Of a stretch of DNA of 64,000 nucleotides, positions 27,432 to 36,517 are shown one piece after another. Within the stretch, counting starts at the first letter, position 1. Each line of letters starts with the position of its first letter. Under the pieces are notes generated by a model. It had not been told where the DNA came from. It made no database searches and saw nothing but the letters and a program-made list of their open reading frames with translations. The DNA comes from Psychrobacter sp. Cmf 22.2 (GTDB taxonomy: Bacteria; Pseudomonadota; Gammaproteobacteria; Pseudomonadales; Moraxellaceae): positions 186,001 to 250,000 of the forward strand of contig NZ_MRYA01000002.1 in assembly GCF_001921745.1 (NCBI RefSeq). Direction: 5' to 3'. The translations under genes were made by a program, and so were the position numbers.

Positions 27432-29036
27432 ATGACTGTTAAATCATTGGCCATTATCGGCACCGGTATCATGGGCATGGGTATTGCGCAAATCGCAGCG
27501 CAAGCGGGCATTCAAGTGCTGTTATTTGATGCTAAAGCGGGCGCCGCCGAACAAGGACGCCAATCCCTAAAAGCCACACTCGAAAAACTTGCGGCCAAAG
27601 GTAAATTTACTGATGAGCAGCTGCAATCTACCTTGTCCAATCTGACCGTGATTGAAGATATAGCCAACATTGCTGAGGTAGATGTCGTTATTGAAGCGAT
27701 TATTGAGAATTTGGAGATAAAAAAACAGCTTTTTAAACAACTAGAAAGCATTGTTCCTGCTGAAACCATATTGGCAACCAATACCTCATCGCTCGCGGTA
27801 ACCGCGATTGCCTCTGATTGTCAGCACCCAGAGCGCGTGGCAGGATTTCATTTCTTTAATCCCGTGCCACTAATGAAAATCGTTGAAGTGATTCCGGGAC
27901 TCTCTACCGACCATCGTGTTGTAGAGACGCTTACGGATTTAGCCAAACGCATGGGTCATTTAGGGGTGGTGGCAAAAGATACCCCAGGCTTTATTGTCAA
28001 TCATGGCGGCAGAGCTTATGGCACAGAAGCTTTAAAAATATTAGGCGAGGGGATCGCTAGCTTCGAGGACATCGATCGTATTTTACGTGAAGGCGCTGGC
28101 TTTCGGATGGGGCCATTTGAGCTGCTAGATCTCACTGGTATCGATGTGTCGCATCCAGTAATGGAGTCAATTTATAATCAATACTACTTTGAGCCCCGCT
28201 ATCGTCCGCATCCGTTGACTCGTCAAATGCTAATAGGAAAAAAGCTTGGTCGTAAAGTTGGTGAGGGCTTTTATCATTACACAGAAAATAAAAAACAAGA
28301 CGCTCAAAAAGCGACATCAAATACGAATCAACAATCATCTTATAAGACAGATTCCGATACCTCAAACATCTCGGTTTGGATTGGCGCAGATTTAGCAGAA
28401 GATAAAAAACAGCTGGTTGATTATCTAAACGCTAATGACATCACTATTGATAAAAACGACGAACCACAATCTGACAGCTTAATATTGCTCGCCATTTACG
28501 GCGAGGATACCACTAACGCTGCTATTCGCTATCAAGTGAACCCTCAACAAGCGGTCGCCATTGATATGCTGACTGACTTATCCAAGCATCGTACTCTCAT
28601 GCCAAGTATCGTTACAGAGGATAAATTTGTGGCGCAAGCTTATGCTCTATTCGCTAGCAGTAATAAGTTTGCCAAGAGCTTAAATGATCACTCGGATGAG
28701 GGCTCAACTACTGCTGTCGATGCCACGCTAATTGCCGAAAGCACGGGCTTTGTAGCGCAGCGAGTGGTGGCTATGGTCATTAACTTAGGTTGTGATATTG
28801 CGATGCAAGGTATTGCCATACCAGAAGATATCGACAATGCCGTCAAGCTTGGATTGGGCTATCCGTATGGTCCTATCTCTTGGGGCGATGAGCTTGGTGC
28901 CGAGCGTATTTTACTTATCTTAGAGCGTATCTATGGATTAACAGGTGACCCGCGCTATCGTCCTAGCCCATGGTTGCAGCGCCGCGCCAAGCTAGGCATC
29001 TCATTATTTACTCAACAGAACAATTGCCAATGCTAG
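27432..29036 (+). CDS. 3-Hydroxyacyl-CoA dehydrogenase (PaaH/DcaH type)
   Basis: Oxidises 3-hydroxyacyl-CoA with NAD. The N-terminal Rossmann site IIGTGIMGMGIAQIAAQAG, the segment FHFFNPVPLMKIVEVIPG with the catalytic His, and TPGFIVNHGGRAYGTEAL are conserved. The protein is long (534) because, like PaaH, it has a second C-terminal dehydrogenase-type helical domain: STGFVAQRVVAMVINLGCDIAMQGIA, then DNAVKLGLGYPYGPISWGDELG. A poorly conserved Lys/Gln/Ser-rich linker (about 290-320) joins the halves. It acts between the hydratase and the thiolase encoded on either side, and its length and architecture point to dicarboxylyl- or phenylacetate-type substrates rather than ordinary fatty acids. Confidence 0.9.
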   Translation: MTVKSLAIIGTGIMGMGIAQIAAQAGIQVLLFDAKAGAAEQGRQSLKATLEKLAAKGKFTDEQLQSTLSNLTVIEDIANIAEVDVVIEAIIENLEIKKQLFKQLESIVPAETILATNTSSLAVTAIASDCQHPERVAGFHFFNPVPLMKIVEVIPGLSTDHRVVETLTDLAKRMGHLGVVAKDTPGFIVNHGGRAYGTEALKILGEGIASFEDIDRILREGAGFRMGPFELLDLTGIDVSHPVMESIYNQYYFEPRYRPHPLTRQMLIGKKLGRKVGEGFYHYTENKKQDAQKATSNTNQQSSYKTDSDTSNISVWIGADLAEDKKQLVDYLNANDITIDKNDEPQSDSLILLAIYGEDTTNAAIRYQVNPQQAVAIDMLTDLSKHRTLMPSIVTEDKFVAQAYALFASSNKFAKSLNDHSDEGSTTAVDATLIAESTGFVAQRVVAMVINLGCDIAMQGIAIPEDIDNAVKLGLGYPYGPISWGDELGAERILLILERIYGLTGDPRYRPSPWLQRRAKLGISLFTQQNNCQC

Positions 29037-29130
29037 ATTGCTGATGCTAAGAGCTAGACCAATTTAATAAACGCTATATTTTAATAATGCAAACTCTTAA
29101 AACACAACCAAAACACAACAAGGAAACGTT

Positions 29131-30333
29131 ATGTTAGACGCCTATATTTATGATGGATTAAGAAGCCCTTTTGGTCGTCACGTTGGTGCTTTAGCCACCG
29201 TACGTCCTGATGATTTGATTGCTACGGTGATTAAAGATTTAGTTAAAAAGCATCAATTACCTGATGATATTTTTGATGAAGTGTTGCTGGGTAGTGCCAA
29301 CCAGGCGGGTGAGGATTCACGCAATATTGCTCGCAACGCTACTTTACTAGCAGGACTTGATGTAAAAACGCCAGCTCAGACCGTCAATCGTCTGTGTGCC
29401 TCGGGATTATCCACCGTTGTTGATGCTGCTCGCAGTATTACCTGCAATGAAGGAGATATCATTTTGGCAGGCGGGGTGGAATCCATGACTCGTGCGCCCT
29501 TCGTATTTGCCAAGACCGAAAAACCTTTTAGTCGCGACTTTAAAGTATTTGACACCACTATTGGTACTCGCTTTCCCAATCCTCAGCTCATTAAAGAGTT
29601 TGGCGGCGATAGCATGCCGCAAACAGGCGATAACGTTGCTCATGAATATGGTATTAGCCGTGAAGAAGCGGACAAATTTGCTGCTAGCTCGCAAGCTAAA
29701 TATGAAGCTGCCAGACAAGCCGGATTCTTCGATGAAGAGATTACTCCTATTACCGTCACTCAAGGCAGAAAACTGCCGGATAAAGTAGTAGCAGAAGATG
29801 AGCATCCCCGTCCCAGCTCTACTGTGGAAGCACTGCAAAAACTGAAACCTTTAAATGAAAATGGCGTAGTTACCGCAGGGAACGCATCGGGCATTAACGA
29901 TGGGGCGGCTGCGCTAATTATTGGCTCAAAGCAAGCAGAAGAAAAGTTAGGCTTTAAGCCTATCGCCAAGATTATCTCATCTGGCGCTATGGGTGTTGAG
30001 CCAAATATTATGGGCGTAGGCCCTGTTGAGGCCATTAAACTGGCATTGAAACGCGCCAATCTGACCCTTGATGATATGTCCATCATCGAGATTAATGAGG
30101 CATTTGCCTCGCAGGTACTCGGCTGTCTAAAAGGTTTAGAGATTGACTTTGATGACCAGCGCGTCAACCCCAATGGCGGGGCGATTGCGGTCGGGCATCC
30201 GCTGGGTGCCTCAGGCGCAAGACTTGCGTTGAGTACGGCGCGCGAGCTACAGCGTACGGGTGGACAATACGCGGTAGTCAGTTTGTGCATTGGTATCGGG
30301 CAAGGGCTTGCCATGGTGATTGAACGAGTTTAA
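29131..30333 (+). CDS. 3-Oxoadipyl-CoA/acetyl-CoA thiolase
   Basis: Thiolytic cleavage of a 3-oxoacyl-CoA to acetyl-CoA and a shortened acyl-CoA. The active-site Cys89 lies in NRLCASGLSTVVDAARSI, the His region is INEAFASQ and NPNGGAIAVGHPLGASGARL, and the second Cys is in VVSLCIGIGQGLAMV. The N-terminal YIYDGLRSPFGRHVGALATVRPDDL and the segment GSANQAGEDSRNIARNATLLAG resemble the PcaF/PaaJ/DcaF group that acts on 3-oxoadipyl-CoA, which fits a pathway ending in succinyl-CoA plus acetyl-CoA. Length 400, as in that group. Ordinary FadA-type specificity cannot be excluded. Confidence 0.9.
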   Translation: MLDAYIYDGLRSPFGRHVGALATVRPDDLIATVIKDLVKKHQLPDDIFDEVLLGSANQAGEDSRNIARNATLLAGLDVKTPAQTVNRLCASGLSTVVDAARSITCNEGDIILAGGVESMTRAPFVFAKTEKPFSRDFKVFDTTIGTRFPNPQLIKEFGGDSMPQTGDNVAHEYGISREEADKFAASSQAKYEAARQAGFFDEEITPITVTQGRKLPDKVVAEDEHPRPSSTVEALQKLKPLNENGVVTAGNASGINDGAAALIIGSKQAEEKLGFKPIAKIISSGAMGVEPNIMGVGPVEAIKLALKRANLTLDDMSIIEINEAFASQVLGCLKGLEIDFDDQRVNPNGGAIAVGHPLGASGARLALSTARELQRTGGQYAVVSLCIGIGQGLAMVIERV

Positions 30334-30486
30334 CTCTTTCTATAGTCAATCCACTATAAAAGAGTGACAGCGTTAACCTCGTTTGAAGTATTACCTATAC
30401 ATCTGTACTCGGTTGCCTTGCCCCTCTTTTAAATTGAATCAACTATATGACCACGCCATACTCTTTTATTATCAAGGACGACAATA

Positions 30487-32211
30487 ATGACAACCATACT
30501 CAACCAACATGAGGACTACCAACAAGCCGAAGAAGCGTATGGTTTTCCTTTGATTATTAAGCAGCTGCTAAACCGTGCAAAGATTGCTTCTACTCAGCAA
30601 ACCATTAGTTATGCCGATAAGGTCACTTTTACCTATGCTGAATTTTTTAAGCGAGTTAATCGCTTGGCAAATGTACTTAAAAACATGGGATTGCAAGCGG
30701 GCGATGTAGTAGCGGTCATGGATTGGGACAGTCATCGTTACCTTGAAGCGTATTTTGCCGTGCCCATGTCTGGCATGATTTTGCAAACGGTAAATGTACG
30801 CTTGGCTGAAGATAAAGTGCTCTATACCATCAATCATGCTAAGCCTAAAGCCTTGTTATTAAATGCTGAATTTGAGCCCATGGCTAAAAACTATCGTCAT
30901 GAAGCCCCTTCTATTGAGAAAATTATTTGGCTCGATGATGCTGGTTTCGATGTTGCTAATTTTGATGGTACTAAATATGGTGAAGATAATATAAAAACTA
31001 AGCAAGCTGACATGCCAGATTATGTCGAAGGTGAGTATGAAGCCATGCTAGCCGCGGCTAGTGATGCGTTTGATTTTCCAGATTTCGATGAAAATACCAT
31101 CGCTACCACATTTTATACCAGTGGCACGACGGGAGACCCAAAAGGCGTCTTTTTTACCCACAGGCAAATCGTATTACAGACGCTATCGAGTACCCTAGCA
31201 TCTGCACTCAGTGCCGAAGGTCAAGGCGCTCGCTACAATGATGTCTACATGCCGATGACGCCATTATTCCATGTGCATGCTTGGTGTTGGCCGTATGGGG
31301 CAACCATGATAGGGCTCAAACAAGTGTATCCTGGGCGATATGTCTCCAAAGTATTGGTCGACTTGATTGAACATCATAAGGTGACCCTCTCACATGGTGT
31401 CCCAACCATTTTACAGATGTTAATTAAAGAGATGGCAACACGAGGACGCAAGTTTAACGGCCTTAAGTTATCAGTAGGGGGTTCCAAATTAAACGAAGGC
31501 CTGGCTGAAGCTGCTCTTGAAAGCGGTATCGAGTTTATCTCAGGGTTTGGGATGTCAGAGTCCTGTCCTGTCCTTGCCAGAATGGCATTCGGTGATCAGA
31601 CAAATGCGATGACAAAGACAGAAGAGATCAATTATCGTTGTCTTTCTGGCTCACCGATTATGCTGGTATCGATGGAGATTTGGGACGAGAATGGCAAAGC
31701 CCTACCAATGGATGGTGAGTCGACAGGGGAGCTGGTTGTGCGAGCGCCTTGGCTGACCCAAAGTTATTTTAAGAATGCCGATGCTGGCAATGAGTTATGG
31801 CGCGGCGGTTGGATGCATACCCAAGACATTGCTTGTATTTCACCTGATGGCACGCTAAAGATTACCGATAGACTCAAAGACGTCGTTAAGTCTGGCGGCG
31901 AATGGATATCCTCGCTTGAAGTCGAAAATATTTTATCCTTTCATCCGAGCGTTGCTGAAGTGGCCATAATCGGAGTAGCGGATGAAAGATGGGGTGAACG
32001 TCCTTTGGCATTAGTAGTCTTAAAACCTGAGCATGCCGATACCAAAGCGGAAGATATTTTAGCGATAGGTCATCAAGCGGTTGAAAAAGGCTATTTACCA
32101 AAGTATGGCGTGCCAAGTGAAATAAAATTCTTAACAGAAATGCCAAAAACCAGTGTGGGTAAGCTCGATAAGAAAAAGATGCGCATGATGTACACAGAAA
32201 AATTGATTTAA
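30487..32211 (+). CDS. Acyl-CoA synthetase (AMP-forming, AlkK-like)
   Basis: Activates a carboxylic acid to its CoA thioester with ATP. The ANL-superfamily P-loop TTFYTSGTTGDPKGVFFTHRQ is near residue 210, followed by YMPMTPLFHVHAWCWPYGATMIG, FISGFGMSESCPV, the hinge and catalytic region WMHTQDIACISPDGTLKITDRLKDVVKSGGEWIS, and the C-terminal Lys in KTSVGKLDKKKM. Overall it resembles medium-chain acyl-CoA ligases of the AlkK group. In the Acinetobacter dca cluster the equivalent activation step is a CoA-transferase (DcaIJ), so a ligase in this place is a notable difference. The substrate is inferred from context only. Confidence 0.9.
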   Translation: MTTILNQHEDYQQAEEAYGFPLIIKQLLNRAKIASTQQTISYADKVTFTYAEFFKRVNRLANVLKNMGLQAGDVVAVMDWDSHRYLEAYFAVPMSGMILQTVNVRLAEDKVLYTINHAKPKALLLNAEFEPMAKNYRHEAPSIEKIIWLDDAGFDVANFDGTKYGEDNIKTKQADMPDYVEGEYEAMLAAASDAFDFPDFDENTIATTFYTSGTTGDPKGVFFTHRQIVLQTLSSTLASALSAEGQGARYNDVYMPMTPLFHVHAWCWPYGATMIGLKQVYPGRYVSKVLVDLIEHHKVTLSHGVPTILQMLIKEMATRGRKFNGLKLSVGGSKLNEGLAEAALESGIEFISGFGMSESCPVLARMAFGDQTNAMTKTEEINYRCLSGSPIMLVSMEIWDENGKALPMDGESTGELVVRAPWLTQSYFKNADAGNELWRGGWMHTQDIACISPDGTLKITDRLKDVVKSGGEWISSLEVENILSFHPSVAEVAIIGVADERWGERPLALVVLKPEHADTKAEDILAIGHQAVEKGYLPKYGVPSEIKFLTEMPKTSVGKLDKKKMRMMYTEKLI

Positions 32212-32310
32212 CCCATAGCGATAATTGCAAAAAAATCATTTGAGCTTACTGATAATTTTAATGTTTGTTACTAATACCTGTGTTCATTGGCATAACTAGA
32301 AGAGAGAACT

Positions 32311-32781
32311 ATGAAGGCTGTAGCGATATTACCAGAGATACAAGAGACGCTGAATAAAGATAAACACCATCCCATGCATGGTTTTGCGGTTATTTATTCT
32401 CAGCAAGTAGAGTGGGGCGATATGGATTCTTTTGGTCATGTCAATAATGTGGTCTATTACACTTATGCCCAAAACGCTCGCATTCACTATAACACTCAAT
32501 TAAAACTATTCAATGAAAAGACTTTCTCCGTCATGGCAGCCTCATCCTGTCAATATTTCAAGCCAGTGACTTATCCCGACACCTTATGGATTGGGGTTCG
32601 AGTCAAGAAAATCGGCAATGCCAGCGTGATTCATGAATATACCTATTATAGTACGGCTATGAATACTATCGTCGCGAGCGGTGAGTCAGTGCTGGTATAT
32701 CTTGATAAAGATACTGGACAAAAGAAAAACATCGATGAGACCAAAAAAGCCGCGATTACTGCTTTTGAAAGTCTTAACTAA
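32311..32781 (+). CDS. Hotdog-fold acyl-CoA thioesterase (4HBT/YbgC type)
   Basis: A 156-residue single hotdog domain. YSQQVEWGDMDSFGHVNNVVYYTYAQNARIHY contains the D-x-F-x-H-V-N-N-x-x-Y motif of 4-hydroxybenzoyl-CoA thioesterase and YbgC relatives, with the active-site Asp. SSCQYFKPVTYPDTLWIGVRVKKIG follows. It would free CoA from a stalled or non-productive acyl-CoA in the pathway encoded upstream. It is preceded by AAGAGAGA and sits between the ligase and the porin. The ATG at 32311 gives a ~25-residue leader before the fold; ATG 32374 (MHGFAV) is an alternative. Confidence 0.82.
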   Translation: MKAVAILPEIQETLNKDKHHPMHGFAVIYSQQVEWGDMDSFGHVNNVVYYTYAQNARIHYNTQLKLFNEKTFSVMAASSCQYFKPVTYPDTLWIGVRVKKIGNASVIHEYTYYSTAMNTIVASGESVLVYLDKDTGQKKNIDETKKAAITAFESLN

Positions 32782-32913
32782 ATTAGGAGACAATTTTTCT
32801 ATAAGGAGATAGTGCTGGTATTTACAGGGTTAAAAATACGGTAGCAGCAGAGATTTAAAGGGATTTAAATTAATTTAAGTGAATTTTAAAACAACACAAG
32901 GAATGTGTAGGTC

Positions 32914-33945
32914 ATGCTTTATATCAAAAAGTTGTCTTTTGGTTTGGCTGTCTTGGGGGTATGCGTACAGGCACAAGCGATAGAGCTTGTCACCAACGGC
33001 GATACTACTTTAAGTATTGGTGGTTATGTTAAAGCGGAAGGTATATTTTATTCTCCAGATGAAGGGGAGTCTGAGTTTAAAGGAAGTGGACGACAATCTC
33101 GGATTAATCTTAAAACCACAAAGAACATAGAGGATAAAAAATTAACGGGTTTTATTGAAGGGGACTTTTATGGCAACGCTGCAAATGGCGGTTCAGACTT
33201 ACGGCTTCGCCATGCTTATGCTCAAATCGATGATTTGACCGTAGGTAAGACATGGAATGGTCAATTCTTAGCGGTCTACCCACTTTTGACTGAGCAGCTT
33301 GACTTTCGAGGTACAGGTTTGGGCACTATCTCTGGTGGGGGCGCTTATATTCGTCCAGATTTGACGGTGCATTATACTCATAAAGGGTTTCGTTTTACAG
33401 CGCAAGAACCTGTTGATGACGAAGCTGATTTGCCGGATATGGTTGTTAGCTACAAAGATAATATATCTGATCTTAGCTATAACTTGGCGGTTACGGCTCG
33501 TGAGGCCAAAAATGGAGAAGACTCTGATATAGGTGTAGGTGTCTCTTTGGCTGGCAAGTTAAATTTGGGTAATGATTCACTACATGCGAGCGTCTATAAT
33601 GGTAAAGGGATGGGCGCCTATTCCACCGTATGTGTTGGAAGAGTCCTTGGATCGACTGACAATGTAGATTGTGATGCCGAAGACGGTAAGCTTGTATCAC
33701 AAACTGGCTTCACAGTAGGGTATAGGCATAAATTTACAGAAAAACTGATGAGCAACATGCGTTATGGTGAGATTAATGTAGATGATGCGGTAGATACCTC
33801 TGTGAATGTAAAAAGCATTAACCTTGTCTATGAGTATTTTCCAGATTTAGATATTGGTGTTGAGTGGAGAGACAGAAGCGATAGGACCACTTTAGAAGTA
33901 AGAAAAGGTCAGCAAGTTGAAATAATGGCCAAATATGAGTTTTAA
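32914..33945 (+). CDS. Outer-membrane porin of the DcaP type
   Basis: A signal peptide (KKLSFGLAVLGVCVQAQA) is followed by a beta-barrel-like sequence with alternating hydrophobic strands, the opening TLSIGGYVKAEGIFYS, LTGFIEGDFYG and LRLRHAYAQIDDLTVGKTWNGQFLA, and a C-terminal strand ending in Phe (VEIMAKYEF) as needed for barrel insertion. It resembles the DcaP family of trimeric porins for dicarboxylic acids in Acinetobacter, and its place at the end of a beta-oxidation island supports import of a carboxylate substrate. Length 343, a little short for the family because it seems to lack the long N-terminal coiled coil. Confidence 0.8.
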   Translation: MLYIKKLSFGLAVLGVCVQAQAIELVTNGDTTLSIGGYVKAEGIFYSPDEGESEFKGSGRQSRINLKTTKNIEDKKLTGFIEGDFYGNAANGGSDLRLRHAYAQIDDLTVGKTWNGQFLAVYPLLTEQLDFRGTGLGTISGGGAYIRPDLTVHYTHKGFRFTAQEPVDDEADLPDMVVSYKDNISDLSYNLAVTAREAKNGEDSDIGVGVSLAGKLNLGNDSLHASVYNGKGMGAYSTVCVGRVLGSTDNVDCDAEDGKLVSQTGFTVGYRHKFTEKLMSNMRYGEINVDDAVDTSVNVKSINLVYEYFPDLDIGVEWRDRSDRTTLEVRKGQQVEIMAKYEF

Positions 33946-33974
33946 GCTAATATGTTCTTATTGAACATTCAATA

Positions 33975-34013
33975 AAAAACCCCTTCAAGTCTAATAGATT
34001 TGAAGGGGTTTTT
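33975..34013. terminator. Terminator between porin gene and tRNA
   Basis: Arms AAAAACCCCTTCAA (33975-33988) and TTGAAGGGGTTTTT (34000-34013) pair perfectly. A T-run follows on the plus strand and an A-run precedes it, so it can also work on the minus strand after the tRNA. Confidence 0.85.
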
Positions 34014-34026
34014 GTTTTTCAATATA

Positions 34027-34103
34027 TGGTGGGCCCAGTAGGACTTGAACCTACGACCAAAGGATTATGAGTCCTCTGCTCTAACCAACTGAGCTATGGG
34101 CCC
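34027..34103 (-). tRNA. tRNA with CAU anticodon, probably tRNA-Ile2 (lysidine type)
   Basis: The minus strand folds into a full cloverleaf: acceptor GGGCCCA pairs with TGGGCCC, then CCA is encoded; D-arm TAGCTCAGTTGGTTAGAGCA; anticodon stem GAGGA with TCCTT around CTCATAA; T-arm GTAGG TTCAAGT CCTAC. The anticodon CAU would suit Met or the minor isoleucine tRNA. The variable and T-arm sequence (TTGGTCG, GGTTCAAGTCC) is closer to the Ile2/ileX type than to elongator Met, and there is no initiator signature, so Ile2 is favoured. That would need TilS to modify C34. Confidence 0.85.
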
Positions 34104-34196
34104 TAACGTTAGACGCATAATGATACCTGATTTTTTTAAATTTTCAAGTAAAAGATAACAACTAAACGAAATTATTCAGCTATTATCGCTTATTTG

Positions 34197-35036
34197 TTAA
34201 ATATTACCACCAGCGAGGGTCAAACTACGGCCACCATCGACGTTAATAATCTCTCCTGTGACATAGCTGGCTTTTGCCAAATACAGCACGCTGTGGGCGA
34301 TATCATCTGGCGTACCGATCCGCTGTATAGGAATAGAGTCGATAATACTCTGTTGCTGTGTGTCGTCAAGCGCTTGGTCACTATCGGCTTCAGGTAAAAT
34401 GTTTACCCCAGGTGCAATCCCATTAACACGAACATAAGGCGCCATATCTAGCGCAAGAGACTGTACCATCATACGGTGAGCGGCCTTCGCCATATTATAG
34501 ACAGTGTAGTGTTTAAACGGTTTATCATGAGCATGAATATCAAGTAGGCTAATAATGCATCCATGCTGCGTTTGCAAATGAGGTAGAAATGCTTGACTCA
34601 GTAACAAAGGTGCTTTGGCATTGCTCAAAAACAGCTCGTCCCATTGGACATTGTTAATATCATTGAGCGGAGTCGGGTAAAATCGTGATGCATTATGTAC
34701 CAGTACATCAAGCCGTCCAAAAGTATCCATGATAGTTTGGACAAATTGAATAAGTAAATGGTCATCGTTGACAATTGCTAAATCCGCAACGACAATTGCC
34801 GCACTGTTATCGTGGAGGCTATTGAGCTCGTTTGCTAACGCGTTTGCTTGTTGCTCGCTACGATGACAATGGATAATGACACGATAGCCTTGATGATGTG
34901 CTGCTCGAATAATGGCTGCGCCAATACGCTTAGCACTACCAGTAACTAGCATGACTGGCCTGTTACTGTATGAATGGTGATTATTCACTTCAACAGATGG
35001 GTTTGTGTCGCTCTTCACTGCGGTTTCGATTGCCAT
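34197..35036 (-). CDS. folM: Short-chain dehydrogenase, probable pteridine reductase
   Basis: An SDR with the N-terminal cofactor site LVTGSAKRIGAAIIRAAHHQGYRVIIHCHRS. The Arg in KRIG and in HCHRS favours NADPH, and TGxxxRIG is typical of pteridine reductases (PTR1/FolM). LVHNASRFYPTPL, the catalytic YNMAKAA (Tyr-x-x-x-Lys) and VNGIAPGVNILP are also of this type. It would reduce dihydrobiopterin- or dihydromonapterin-like substrates. A ~25-residue polar N-terminal extension precedes the fold. It is 71 bp downstream of cca on the same strand. A general SDR is the fallback reading. Confidence 0.75.
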   Translation of the reverse strand: MAIETAVKSDTNPSVEVNNHHSYSNRPVMLVTGSAKRIGAAIIRAAHHQGYRVIIHCHRSEQQANALANELNSLHDNSAAIVVADLAIVNDDHLLIQFVQTIMDTFGRLDVLVHNASRFYPTPLNDINNVQWDELFLSNAKAPLLLSQAFLPHLQTQHGCIISLLDIHAHDKPFKHYTVYNMAKAAHRMMVQSLALDMAPYVRVNGIAPGVNILPEADSDQALDDTQQQSIIDSIPIQRIGTPDDIAHSVLYLAKASYVTGEIINVDGGRSLTLAGGNI

Positions 35037-35107
35037 AAAAATACAGTTTCCATCGTCTAATCGTATTTTGTTTAATAAAAAGAGTTAATAGCTATGCTAT
35101 GACTCTT

Positions 35108-36340
35108 TTAGCTAGTATTGGCTACAGACTGCTCCAGAGTGACAAGATGCGCCGCACGTGCCTCATTTAACGCTTTGCCGATTGCAGCGCCTGTAATATC
35201 TGGATCTATGTTTTCTATACCAATGGCATGAAAGCTGTTTAATGCAAGCATCATTTGACGATGTTGTTTTGCTAACTGTAATACGTGACTGGTGACCAAT
35301 AGCTGCGAGAGCTTGGCAGAATCTTTGTGAGCGCTACAAGCTTGGATAAGGTCAATTTTTTCAGCTGCAGACAGACGATCTATAGTATTTAGTCTGCTGG
35401 CTTGTTGAATAAATAGGGTTGCAAACTGGGTAGGCGCCTTAGGTACTTTGGCACTGTTGCTTATAGAGGTTATGGCTTTTAGAGCGGCTTTTTTATCCTC
35501 AGCCATAATACTTATATTTGGACTGCTTGATGGTATGTCAGGATTAGGGTTCACGAATAATGATTGATCAAGACTAGCCATTAATAATGTCCAGCGCTGG
35601 GATAAATTCAACTGCATTTGACCGGCAAAGTATAGCGCCGTCTGCACTGTTTCTCGTATGTGCACATTGCTCCAAGCATGATGCAATGGCGCAAAGTAAT
35701 CAGTTAGAGCACCGATTGCATATAGCTGCTCCCAATAAACTTGAGGGGAGCTTTGCATGGTGGCACGGTTTGATTCTTGCCAAATGCGCTCTGCACTTAA
35801 ATGTGCAAGCTCACCTGAGGCGACCAGTTGGCGCATGAGTATGAGAGTTTCCTCAGCGATGTGAAAACCTAAGCTATAATAACGTCCATAAAAGCGCGCG
35901 ACTCGCAAAACCCGTAACGGATCTTCGCTAAAAGCCTGCGATATATGACGTAAAGTCTTGCTTTGAATATCATCGAGTCCACCATAATAATCAATCACTT
36001 CACCGATAAGAGGCGTATCGTCGGTGAGACTGGTTACTTCAATTGCCATCGCATTGATGGTTAAGTCACGGCGCTGTAAGTCATCTTGCAGTGTTACGTC
36101 AGGGCTAGCATGCACGCTAAAGCCTTTATAACCATGGCCAAGCTTGCGCTCGGTACGTGCCAATGCATATTCTTCTTGAGTGGTCGGATGCAAAAACACT
36201 GGAAAGTCTGCACCGACTTGAATAAAGCCCGCGGCTAGCATCTCATCTACGGTTGCACCTACCACCACAAAGTCTTTATCGATAATAGGGTGATCTAACA
36301 GCTGATCACGAACTGCGCCACCAACAAGATAAACTTGCAT
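35108..36340 (-). CDS. cca: CCA-adding tRNA nucleotidyltransferase
   Basis: Adds or repairs the 3' CCA of tRNAs. A class II nucleotidyltransferase head is evident: [27 protein letters not shown] with the metal aspartates, [17 protein letters not shown], then the template motif [15 protein letters not shown], followed by [22 protein letters not shown]. The 410-residue length matches gammaproteobacterial enzymes without an intact HD phosphatase module: the typical HD motif is not seen in the C-terminal half. AGAGG precedes the ATG. Confidence 0.92.
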   Translation of the reverse strand: MQVYLVGGAVRDQLLDHPIIDKDFVVVGATVDEMLAAGFIQVGADFPVFLHPTTQEEYALARTERKLGHGYKGFSVHASPDVTLQDDLQRRDLTINAMAIEVTSLTDDTPLIGEVIDYYGGLDDIQSKTLRHISQAFSEDPLRVLRVARFYGRYYSLGFHIAEETLILMRQLVASGELAHLSAERIWQESNRATMQSSPQVYWEQLYAIGALTDYFAPLHHAWSNVHIRETVQTALYFAGQMQLNLSQRWTLLMASLDQSLFVNPNPDIPSSSPNISIMAEDKKAALKAITSISNSAKVPKAPTQFATLFIQQASRLNTIDRLSAAEKIDLIQACSAHKDSAKLSQLLVTSHVLQLAKQHRQMMLALNSFHAIGIENIDPDITGAAIGKALNEARAAHLVTLEQSVANTS

Positions 36341-36411
36341 TGAAACCTCTTTTATTCGCCAAACAAATTTTAATCAGATAAATCTTGCCATCAATTTATT
36401 GGAACAAAAAA

Positions 36412-36449
36412 ACCAGTCGATACCATTTGTGACAATGATATGGACTGGT
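36412..36449 (-). terminator. Terminator after maeB
   Basis: ACCAGTC (36412-36418) pairs with GACTGGT (36443-36449), with further partial pairing inward. Read on the minus strand it is followed by a run of seven T. Confidence 0.7.
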
Positions 36450-36517
36450 CTTAGTATAGCAAACCACTACTATTAATAATAAATAGTAGTAGCTTATCGA
36501 TAAAAATAATATGGCAA

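Noticed and set aside
29760..30314. 184-codon minus-strand frame opposite the thiolase gene
   Set aside because: A shadow of the strongly supported thiolase; its Ser/Pro/Ala-rich composition is typical of antisense frames.
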